From Candidatus Zambryskibacteria bacterium RIFCSPLOWO2_01_FULL_47_14 (GTDB lineage Bacteria > Patescibacteria > Paceibacteria > UBA9973 > Zambryskibacteraceae): a stretch of 18,721 nucleotides of DNA. The translations under genes and the position numbers were made by a program. Below are positions 13,243 to 18,721 of the stretch, piece after piece (position 1 is the stretch's first letter; each line of letters starts with the position of its first letter). The notes under the pieces are model-generated. The model was not told the DNA's origin and searched no databases. It worked only from the letters and a program-made list of their open reading frames with translations. The stretch is taken from contig MHWG01000018.1 in NCBI GenBank assembly GCA_001824005.1, positions 1-18,721 on the forward strand, written 5' to 3'.

Positions 13243-14331
13243 ATGCTATACAGAAAATATCGTCCCCAGACATTCCCGCAAATAGTCGGTCAAAATCATG
13301 TCGTCCAGACGCTTCTGGGAGCTTTAAAAACCGGCCGAATCGGCCACGCTTATCTGTTTACCGGCTCGCGGGGGACGGGCAAAACTACTCTGGCCAGAAT
13401 CTTGGCCAAAGCCTTAAACTGCGCCGATTTTGGAAAAGTCGGCGGCGATTTTATTGAGAAGCCGAACATTCCGTGCAATAAGTGCGAATCTTGCCTCGCC
13501 GTCAATAACGGCACCTCTCTTGATTTGATTGAAATTGACGCGGCCTCTCAAACCGGCGTGGATAATATACGCGAGCTGACCGATTCAGCGATGGTCTCCG
13601 CCCCCGGCGGAAAATACAAAATCTTTCTGATTGACGAAGCCCACATGCTCTCTAAGTCGGCCTTTAACGCGCTCTTGAAAATTCTTGAGGAGCCGCCGGC
13701 CCATGTCATATTTATTCTTGCTACGACCGAACCTCACAAAATTCTGCCGACCGTGCTGTCGCGAGTCCAAAGGTTTGACTTTAAGCGTCTGACGCCGCAG
13801 GAAATCCTTTCAAAACTGAAAGCAATTTCGAAAGCCGAGAAAATTCAAATTACCGACGATGCCCTTTTGGCGGTGGCCAGATCTGCCGACGGAGCCTTGC
13901 GCGACGCCGAGGTTGCTCTTACCAAGATAAGAAACATCGCTGCCCAAGGCAGTGTCGGAGAAGCTGAAATTTTAGGAATACTAGGTCTTATTCCCAGCTC
14001 TTATCACCCCAAATTTCTTGAATTCCTTGCTTCGGGGGATAAAGCATCGGCAATCGGATTGATCCATGAAATTCACGATGCCGGTCTGGATCTGGATCAT
14101 TTTGCCAAAGATTTTATCGCCTATACCCGAAGCGTCCTTCTTTCAAATGTAAATCCGGCTTTATCGGCGGCTATGTACGGGCCGGGAATCCATGCCCAGC
14201 TTACCGCCTTTAAAACATTGGACGACGTGAAAATAATCAAAATCATAAACGCCTTCACAACCGCCCGCAGCCAAATCAAATTCTCGCCCATACCCCAGCT
14301 CCCCCTCGAACTCGCCGTCCTTCAACTATAA
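13243..14331 (+). CDS. dnaX: DNA polymerase III subunit gamma (DnaX), short form
   Basis: Clamp-loader ATPase that assembles the sliding clamp for replication. 362 residues starting MLYRKYRPQTF, the conserved DnaX N-terminus, which fixes the ATG at 13243; an upstream in-frame TTG would only add repeat-encoded residues. Walker A GSRGTGKT is at 41-48. The zinc-binding cysteines are Cys60, Cys78, Cys81 and Cys84. Walker B ends in Asp131-Glu132 (IFLIDEAH), and ATTEPHKILPTVLSR carries sensor 1 and the SRC arginine. The C-terminal part is only about 120 residues, so the tau extension that binds polymerase and helicase in E. coli is absent. No internal frameshift signal or tau frame is evident. The upstream leader is made of repeat DNA with no Shine-Dalgarno sequence. 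Confidence 0.97.
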   Translation: MLYRKYRPQTFPQIVGQNHVVQTLLGALKTGRIGHAYLFTGSRGTGKTTLARILAKALNCADFGKVGGDFIEKPNIPCNKCESCLAVNNGTSLDLIEIDAASQTGVDNIRELTDSAMVSAPGGKYKIFLIDEAHMLSKSAFNALLKILEEPPAHVIFILATTEPHKILPTVLSRVQRFDFKRLTPQEILSKLKAISKAEKIQITDDALLAVARSADGALRDAEVALTKIRNIAAQGSVGEAEILGILGLIPSSYHPKFLEFLASGDKASAIGLIHEIHDAGLDLDHFAKDFIAYTRSVLLSNVNPALSAAMYGPGIHAQLTAFKTLDDVKIIKIINAFTTARSQIKFSPIPQLPLELAVLQL

Positions 14332-14419
14332 CTTGTCAGGCGCCTCTGTTAAGCATGTTCGACCAGTGTTATTCGTCTGGATTATCTTCCGCACCATTTT
14401 GTCTCGTTTAATTAAAATC

Positions 14420-14464
14420 AACCCCCAACTATCACTCTCGGGTCGAGAGTGATAGTTGGGGGTT
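14420..14464. repeat. Perfect 21-bp inverted repeat downstream of dnaX
   Basis: Bases 14420-14440 are the exact reverse complement of 14444-14464 around a 3-base GGT spacer; the arms hold CCCCCAACTATCACTCTC. Flanking ATTAAAA (14411-14417) and TTTTAAT (14473-14479) could extend the stem after an interruption, and the TTTTAATT tail resembles a weak terminator tract. It sits about 90 bases after dnaX and just before the tRNA promoter, so it may insulate the two units. Arm length and perfection exceed a typical terminator. Confidence 0.8.
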
Positions 14465-14492
14465 GTGGGACGTTTTAATTTGGCCGGATAAC

Positions 14493-14521
14493 TTGAAGAA
14501 ACCCCTGAAATAGAGCATAAT
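14493..14521 (+). promoter_or_regulatory. Promoter candidate for tRNA-Gln
   Basis: TTGAAG (14493-14498) and CATAAT (14516-14521) have a 17-base spacing. Transcription would start near 14528, leaving a leader of about 27 bases before the mature tRNA. Each box differs from consensus in one or two positions. Confidence 0.5.
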
Positions 14522-14554
14522 TATCAAGTCATTACCTGATTATATTTTTGAAAT

Positions 14555-14625
14555 TGCGGGGTCGTCTAATGGTAGGACAGCGGCCTTTGAAGCCGTTTAT
14601 CTTGGTCCGAATCCAAGCCCCGCAG
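14555..14625 (+). tRNA. tRNA-Gln (anticodon TTG)
   Basis: 71 bases fold as a standard cloverleaf. The acceptor TGCGGGG/CCCCGCA leaves discriminator G14625. The D arm is GTC/GAC with a TAATGGTAG loop, the anticodon arm GCGGC/GCCGT with loop CTTTGAA (anticodon TTG at 14587-14589), there is a 4-base variable region, and the T arm is CTTGG/CCAAG. The weak U1-A72 pair and G73 are bacterial glutamine identity elements, supporting the assignment. CCA is not encoded. The T-loop reads TCCGAAT: the second base, almost always U (pseudouridine 55), is C here. Confidence 0.93.
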
Positions 14626-14626
14626 C

Positions 14627-14681
14627 ACTTCGTCGCTACCGCTCCTCAGTGCCTTCGGCCCTCATAAAATGGCGACGAAGT
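14627..14681. repeat. 10-bp stem-loop between tRNA-Gln and the GIY-YIG gene
   Basis: ACTTCGTCGC (14627-14636) and GCGACGAAGT (14672-14681) are exact reverse complements around a 35-base loop. The structure starts two bases after the tRNA and ends 21 bases before the GIY-YIG start codon. It could be the tRNA transcript's 3' structure or part of a mobile unit with the downstream gene. Confidence 0.6.
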
Positions 14682-14702
14682 CATTGAGCTCAGCAGAGCG
14701 AA

Positions 14703-14948
14703 ATGCCTATGTATTTCGTATATATTGTAGAATGTGCAGACAAATCATTGTATGTAGGTTGTACCAATGATTTAGTAAAAAGAATAAAACAGCATAATGA
14801 ATCAAAATGGGGTGCGCACTATACAAAAATAAGAAGACCAGTGGTGTTAAGATATTCTGAACAGTTTCCGACCTTAATTTCAGCCCGCAAGCGCGAAGCC
14901 GAAATCAAAGGTTGGCGTCGAAAAAAGAAACTTGCTTTAATTAAATAG
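14703..14948 (+). CDS. GIY-YIG domain protein (UPF0213/YhbQ-like size)
   Basis: 81 residues, essentially one GIY-YIG nuclease domain. FVYIVECADKSLYVGCTND carries the degenerate GIY (VYI, 6-8) and YIG (YVG, 17-19) triads; Arg27 and His31 (KRIKQHN) fit the catalytic arginine and following basic residues, and REAEIKGW (64-71) contains the conserved acidic and Lys-Gly-Trp part. Small stand-alone members are related to the nuclease module of UvrC and homing endonucleases, but their substrate is usually unknown. A second ATG at 14709 gives a start two residues later. The gene is visibly more A+T-rich than dnaX and follows the tRNA directly, which suggests it arrived separately. Confidence 0.9.
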   Translation: MPMYFVYIVECADKSLYVGCTNDLVKRIKQHNESKWGAHYTKIRRPVVLRYSEQFPTLISARKREAEIKGWRRKKKLALIK

Positions 14949-15013
14949 TCAGCGCAACTGTCCTGAGTTTATCGAAGAAGTATCGAGAGACCGGAGAGAG
15001 TAAAAATATCAAA

Positions 15014-15847
15014 ATGATAGGTATAGCCATTACAGCAATCGGAACTTTTTTTGAAGAGATTGCTACGACAATAGGCAAAAAGGAGATTCATGATAAAAAA
15101 GAAACCGTCTATACGATGGCCTTTCTTTATCTTTTTTGGGGAACTTTTTGGTTTCTTGGGGTCATATTGTTTAAAGGAGAATTTATTTTTTCAACTGCCT
15201 CTTTACCGACGTTTTTAACCAGGTTTATTTTTGAGATTATTCAAATTCATGTATCTATTTGGGCGATAGTGTTATCAGAGAGAAGCACTTTTGGATTTGT
15301 AAGAACTGCAACCTTGCCGATGCTTTTGATGGTCGATCTTTTTTTAGGGTACTCCATACTGCCAATTCAGATGCTGGGTGTCATTTTCATTGTTTCGTCA
15401 TTGATAATCATTTTTTTAAATCATGGCCTGTCTCGAAATGGTCTAGGATTTGTCATTTATTCAACTTTTGGCGCCGTAGTTACGGTTTCGCTTTATAAAT
15501 ATGACATAAGCAATTTTAATTCAGTTGAGGCGGAGCAGTTTGTAATGCACGTACTCTTAGTTATTTATTTCTTTTTTGTTTCCTTGAAATTGGGCCATGA
15601 AAATCCGATAAAATTCATGAAGCATAGAATTTTTTTCGCACAATCATTCAGTAGGGGTGCTACCTCAGCCATTATCAGTTTCGCGTATCTTTTTGCTCCG
15701 GCATCTATAATCATGGCCGCTGAAAGATCGACCTCTGTTTTTTGGTCAGTAGTATTCGGAAAAGTATATTTCTACGAAAAACATGTGGTAGTTAAAATAT
15801 TTTCCCTTACCTTTTTAGTTATTGGAATAATAATGTTGATCGTGTAA
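15014..15847 (+). CDS. EamA/DMT-like polytopic membrane protein
   Basis: 277 residues with about nine or ten hydrophobic helices and short loops. The two halves look related: both contain an ERST motif followed by hydrophobic segments (SERSTFGFVRTATLP in the first half, AERSTSVFWSVVFGKVYFYEKH in the second), and the second half ends in a helix of the kind LVIGIIMLIV. Two repeated five-helix halves with such a penultimate motif are typical of drug/metabolite transporter (EamA) proteins, which export small metabolites. Sequence similarity is weak to my eye, so the superfamily is likely and the substrate unknown. The gene is A+T-rich with no strong ribosome site; it begins 65 bases after the GIY-YIG gene. 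Confidence 0.65.
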   Translation: MIGIAITAIGTFFEEIATTIGKKEIHDKKETVYTMAFLYLFWGTFWFLGVILFKGEFIFSTASLPTFLTRFIFEIIQIHVSIWAIVLSERSTFGFVRTATLPMLLMVDLFLGYSILPIQMLGVIFIVSSLIIIFLNHGLSRNGLGFVIYSTFGAVVTVSLYKYDISNFNSVEAEQFVMHVLLVIYFFFVSLKLGHENPIKFMKHRIFFAQSFSRGATSAIISFAYLFAPASIIMAAERSTSVFWSVVFGKVYFYEKHVVVKIFSLTFLVIGIIMLIV

Positions 15848-15931
15848 AAAAGATCTAAAATCACCCCCATTAATCCCTCTGGTAGAGCATTTCTTTTCGC
15901 TTTGGAGCCAGGCCAAGACCATTAAAATAAT

Positions 15932-16414
15932 ATGATTATTAATCAAACAGTCACCAATTCGGAAGGCCAAGAGATTCAGCTGGTTTATTGCGAGGCTGAC
16001 CCCCTTAAAAATTTAGAAGGCAAAGTCTTGCGAGATGTTCGCGTGTGGTCTTTTTATGGCGATAAATTTATTATTGTAAACGGACCAAAGAAAGTCTGGT
16101 CCCCACCCGGTGGAGGCATAGAACCGGGTGAAACTATTGCCGATGCCATAGTCCGCGAACTCCAGGAAGAAGCCAATATGGAAGTGCTAGATCAAAAGAT
16201 TATTGGATACCAAGATATTTATGCCCCAGACAAGATTAGACGATTCGTATTCTTGTTTGCTTCAGTTAAGCCCATAAGCGATTTCGTTGTTGATCCGGAC
16301 GAAGATATTACCGAAATGAAGCTAATTGATCCTCGGGATTATAAACAATACTTTGATTATGATGAAATTGGAAACCGGGTAATGTCTCACGCAATTGAAT
16401 TAAGATATGTCTAA
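15932..16414 (+). CDS. NUDIX hydrolase
   Basis: 160 residues with a clear Nudix box: Gly61, Glu67, then Arg75-Glu76-Leu77-Gln78-Glu79-Glu80 (GGIEPGETIADAIVRELQEE), the metal-binding helix that hydrolyses nucleoside diphosphates linked to another group. The usual Gly after the EE pair is replaced by Asn82. WSPPGGGIEPGE before the box is the standard lead-in. An N-terminal strand region of about 35 residues and a C-terminal helix complete a single-domain enzyme. The substrate (mutagenic nucleotide, sugar nucleotide, cap-like or dinucleoside polyphosphate) cannot be told. It lies 84 bases after the EamA-like gene on the same strand and may share its transcript. Confidence 0.92.
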   Translation: MIINQTVTNSEGQEIQLVYCEADPLKNLEGKVLRDVRVWSFYGDKFIIVNGPKKVWSPPGGGIEPGETIADAIVRELQEEANMEVLDQKIIGYQDIYAPDKIRRFVFLFASVKPISDFVVDPDEDITEMKLIDPRDYKQYFDYDEIGNRVMSHAIELRYV

Positions 16415-16518
16415 GAATACCCAAAAACCTGTATTATTGCGGTTCTGATTTATCTCTAAGCTTGTCTAGCTGTAGTTTTTACTATGGTAAAATGGCCAAT
16501 TTTGGGCCCTTGTTCAAC

Positions 16519-16547
16519 TTGCGTTAACTCTTACTTTATGGTATAAT
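16519..16547 (+). promoter_or_regulatory. Promoter of the ABC transporter gene (extended -10)
   Basis: TTGCGT (16519-16524) and TATAAT (16542-16547) are 17 bases apart, with TG one base upstream of the -10. The start would be near 16554, giving a leader of about 65 bases. A second, weaker TG-G-TAAAAT stretch lies upstream at about 16484-16492. Confidence 0.7.
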
Positions 16548-16602
16548 GATAGTAAGCAAAGTCCGTCCTTTTCCAATCTATAGCAGCTAACCCAACAGAC
16601 CC

Positions 16603-16611
16603 AGAAGGAGG
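16603..16611 (+). promoter_or_regulatory. Consensus Shine-Dalgarno site that decides a GTG start
   Basis: AGAAGGAGG lies seven bases before the GTG at 16619, a near-perfect complement of the 16S rRNA tail. It is unusual here: serS, dnaX, the ATPase, GtrA and both glycosyltransferase genes lack any comparable site. It fixes the start of the ABC transporter gene. Confidence 0.85.
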
Positions 16612-16618
16612 TCCGCAA

Positions 16619-18406
16619 GTGAAGCAATTCGTGAAGAGGGTCATCGAGGTTTACCGGCCCTATCGCTGGGCCATGCTGGGAGTATTCGGATTCATCGCGT
16701 GCGCTCAAGCAGTGAACCTCGCGGCGCCGTACTTGCAGGGCAAGGTGATCGACAACCTCATTAACAAGAGGCCGATCGGTCAGATCTACCTGCTCGTGGC
16801 GGCAACGCTGGTAATGTCGCTCCTTCAGATTGCGATCATGTACTTCAGGGAACGGAACGAGATCAAGCGAATTGATTTCTCCGTCCCCAGGCATGTGAGT
16901 CGCACCACTCTGGAGAAAGTGCTCGGTTTTTCGATCGGGCAGCACATCAGCGAGAACTCGGGCATCAAGCAGAGCATCATCAGCCGCGGCCAGCATTCGC
17001 TGACGACTCTGGCGATGCAATCGCTGTACCAGGTGCTCCCCACGGTCGTAGAAGTTATCTTCTTGATCGGGGTGCTCCTGTACTTCAGCACGGTGCTTGG
17101 TTCGGTGGCGCTCTTGGGCGTCCTCGTCTACGCATCGTTCATTCTCTACACCAACACCCACTTCCGCGGCGACTACAAGAAGCTGGAGGAAATGCACAAC
17201 AAGAACTCCAAGTTTCAAGGAGAAGTGCTTCGGAATGTGGAGCTGGTATTGTCCAACGCACAAGAGCAGCGGGCAGTCCGCGAATGCGACGAGAGTTTCG
17301 GAGAGGTTTCCGACTTCGGCCGAAACGTGGCGACGCGGTTCAACAACTTCGCGTCAATACGAAATGCGATCGTCAACCTAGTGCGGTTCTCGATTCTGTC
17401 GACCGGGGTCTACCTGGTTTACAGAGGCGATTACACCGTCGGCCAGCTGGTGATGTTCCTGTCGTGGGCAGGCCAGGCGCTGGGGCAAGTCTCCAACGTC
17501 GGCAACCTGCATCGACAGCTCATCCAGCTATATACGTCAGTACAGAAATACTTCGACATGTTGGCGATCGAACCCGACGTGACGATTCTGCCTAATCCGG
17601 TTCGTCCGGATAAGTTTCATGGCAGGATCGAGTTCAAGAACGTGACGCTGCGCTACAAGAGGCGGGATGATCCCGATGAGGAACAGAAGGAAACTTCTGA
17701 ACCAGTTCGGGAGGTCCATCCAGCGCTGAAGAACGTCAGCTTCGCGATCGAGCCTGGCCAGACCGTGGCCTTCGTCGGAGAATCCGGCGCGGGCAAGACG
17801 ACTGTTGTCCACGCTCTGCTCCGCGCTCAAGATCCGGAAGAAGGCCAGATCGTCGTTGACGGCAACGACCTGCGAGTGCTCGACCTGAAACATTTCCGCG
17901 AATCCATCGGGATCGTGGATCAGGAAGTCTCGCTGTTCGACCACACGCTGCGTTACAACATCACATACGGATTGAACGGGCGCAGTGGTTCCATCACCGA
18001 TGCAGACCTGGACCGTATCGCCGAGATGTCGTGTATCAATCGGTTCTTCCCGAGACTCGAGAAAGGCTATGACACGATCATCGGGGAACGCGGTATCAAG
18101 CTGTCCGGCGGCGAGAAGCAGCGGGTCGGAATCGCTCGAGCGCTCATCAAGGAGCCTGACATCCTGATCTTCGACGAGGCCACTAGCAATTTGGACTCGG
18201 AGAACGAAGCGCTCATTCGTGAGTCAATCGAGAAGGCGGCCCAGGGACGGACGACCATCATCATCGCCCATCGATTCAGCACGATTCGAAAGGTGGACAA
18301 GGTGATTGTCTTCGACAAGGGCCAAGTCGTCGGTCAGGGAACGCACAAGGAGCTTGCTCTGAGCTGCGAACCCTACCGGCGGCTGATCCACAGACAGATC
18401 TTTTAA
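16619..18406 (+). CDS. ABC exporter, fused membrane and ATPase half-transporter
   Basis: 595 residues, type I exporter layout: a six-helix membrane domain (about 1-330) and a nucleotide-binding domain (about 340-595). Walker A is GESGAGKTT at 387-395, the Q-loop Gln is 435, the signature LSGGEKQR starts at 495, Walker B ends with Asp519-Glu520 (ILIFDEATSNLD), and the switch His is 551. All catalytic residues are present, so a homodimeric or heterodimeric exporter of lipids, peptides or drugs is expected; the substrate is unknown. A charged, acidic insertion (DDPDEEQKE) lies early in the ATPase domain, after the LRYK strand. The gene has its own promoter, strong ribosome site and terminator. 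Its codons favour C/G-ending triplets (ctg, atc, gac, gag, aac), unlike the Lys-AAA, Glu-GAA and Phe-TTT style of its neighbours, suggesting acquisition from a different genome. Confidence 0.96.
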   Translation: MKQFVKRVIEVYRPYRWAMLGVFGFIACAQAVNLAAPYLQGKVIDNLINKRPIGQIYLLVAATLVMSLLQIAIMYFRERNEIKRIDFSVPRHVSRTTLEKVLGFSIGQHISENSGIKQSIISRGQHSLTTLAMQSLYQVLPTVVEVIFLIGVLLYFSTVLGSVALLGVLVYASFILYTNTHFRGDYKKLEEMHNKNSKFQGEVLRNVELVLSNAQEQRAVRECDESFGEVSDFGRNVATRFNNFASIRNAIVNLVRFSILSTGVYLVYRGDYTVGQLVMFLSWAGQALGQVSNVGNLHRQLIQLYTSVQKYFDMLAIEPDVTILPNPVRPDKFHGRIEFKNVTLRYKRRDDPDEEQKETSEPVREVHPALKNVSFAIEPGQTVAFVGESGAGKTTVVHALLRAQDPEEGQIVVDGNDLRVLDLKHFRESIGIVDQEVSLFDHTLRYNITYGLNGRSGSITDADLDRIAEMSCINRFFPRLEKGYDTIIGERGIKLSGGEKQRVGIARALIKEPDILIFDEATSNLDSENEALIRESIEKAAQGRTTIIIAHRFSTIRKVDKVIVFDKGQVVGQGTHKELALSCEPYRRLIHRQIF

Positions 18407-18429
18407 CCCAAATCGGTCATTAAAAAAAT

Positions 18430-18468
18430 CCGCCAGTTGGCGGGAAAGAGCCTGACCAGCTCTTTTTT
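18430..18468 (+). terminator. Intrinsic terminator after the ABC transporter gene
   Basis: AAAGAGC (18445-18451) pairs with GCTCTTT (18459-18465) and continues into a run of six T residues (18463-18468). A small CCGCCA/TGGCGG hairpin (18430-18443) lies immediately upstream. Position and layout fit a rho-independent stop about 50 bases after the stop codon. Confidence 0.8.
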
Positions 18469-18513
18469 ATTTACCATTAAAATGCTAGATTTGTTGAGGC
18501 GGGGTGCTTTATT

Positions 18514-18721
18514 ATGCGGACGATTACAGTATATAAATTAGAAGATTTTAGGAAATGGCTGGTGAAGAATCATGCTAAAGAATCCAAGGTTGCGGTGGTC
18601 TTGCATAAACGCCATACTGGCCATCCAGCGCCGTCGCATCGCGAGTTGATGGAGGAAGCAATATGTTTTGGCTGGATTGACACCACAATCAAGCGTCTGG
18701 ATGATAATAAATATATCAGAC
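18514..18721 (+). CDS. YdeI/OmpD-associated-like protein, N-terminal part (3' truncated)
   Basis: The frame opens at ATG 18514 and runs off the right edge, giving 69 residues. The stretch LEDFRKWLVKNH, then VVLHKRHTG and HRELMEEAICFGWIDTTIKRL, matches the N-terminal domain of the YdeI/OmpD-associated family, in which the EA(I/L)CFGWID segment is the hallmark. Members have been linked to protection against peptide stress and to bacteriocin sensitivity, but the molecular role is unclear. GAGGCGGGG about ten bases upstream could act as a ribosome site. The gene starts about 45 bases after a terminator, so it is probably a separate unit. Confidence 0.85.
   Translation, partial: MRTITVYKLEDFRKWLVKNHAKESKVAVVLHKRHTGHPAPSHRELMEEAICFGWIDTTIKRLDDNKYIR

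Noticed and set aside
15880..15920. GGTAGAGCA followed by a possible arm, suggesting a tRNA fragment
   Set aside because: Only the D-arm-like string is present; no anticodon or T arm folds nearby. Too short to call a tRNA remnant.
16514..17263. 249-residue open frame on the minus strand opposite the ABC transporter gene
   Set aside because: It is the shadow of the G+C-biased third positions of the real gene; composition is His/Arg/Glu-rich and no motif is visible.
1..18721. CRISPR array, insertion sequence or integrase
   Set aside because: No regularly spaced repeats of CRISPR type and no transposase or recombinase motifs were seen on either strand.

Overview
The window most likely comes from a Patescibacteria/CPR-type bacterium of the Parcubacteria kind. 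This is inferred from gene content, not from a marker tree. The signs are a minimal DnaX without a tau tail, a stand-alone FtsQ-like POTRA protein, large multi-membrane GT39-type glycosyltransferases, a HerA/TraD-like membrane ATPase behind unrecognised Pro-rich and coiled-coil genes, a remnant of an S23 four-helix-bundle gene, few Shine-Dalgarno sites, and many short palindromes and simple repeats, some inside genes.

Layout. Bases 1-2321 (+) hold the end of an unknown gene, then serS and an ftsQ-like gene, overlapping head to tail. Bases 2322-3417 hold no credible protein gene. A near-consensus extended -10 promoter (2361-2389) leads into about 700 bases packed with perfect or wobble stems, GAAA and UUCG tetraloops and nested junctions, closed by a hairpin plus U-tract terminator at about 3109. 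This looks like a large structured non-coding RNA that I cannot assign to a known family, and it is the best candidate here for something undescribed. A cluster of inverted repeats follows (3124-3357). Bases 3418-6704 (-) carry two adjacent GT39/PMT-like glycosyltransferases, each with an in-frame perfect palindrome; one also carries simple-repeat DNA. Bases 6787-12373 (+) carry a 777-aa Pro-rich/coiled-coil protein, two small acidic proteins and an 815-aa membrane-anchored ATPase, perhaps one membrane machine. A GtrA-like flippase gene, a truncated four-helix-bundle gene between short repeats, and dnaX follow.

Bases 14332-18721 look accessory. They hold a long palindrome, a tRNA-Gln(UUG) with an unusual T-loop, a GIY-YIG gene, an EamA-like membrane protein and a NUDIX hydrolase (the first two visibly A+T-rich), then an ABC exporter with its own promoter, strong ribosome site, terminator and a different codon style, and finally the start of a YdeI-like gene. 

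Functionally, serS, dnaX and tRNA-Gln are housekeeping and ftsQ is cell division. The two glycosyltransferases and GtrA fit lipid-linked sugar transfer at the cell surface. The ATPase cluster may move DNA or protein through the membrane. The right-hand genes look like individually acquired cargo next to a tRNA.
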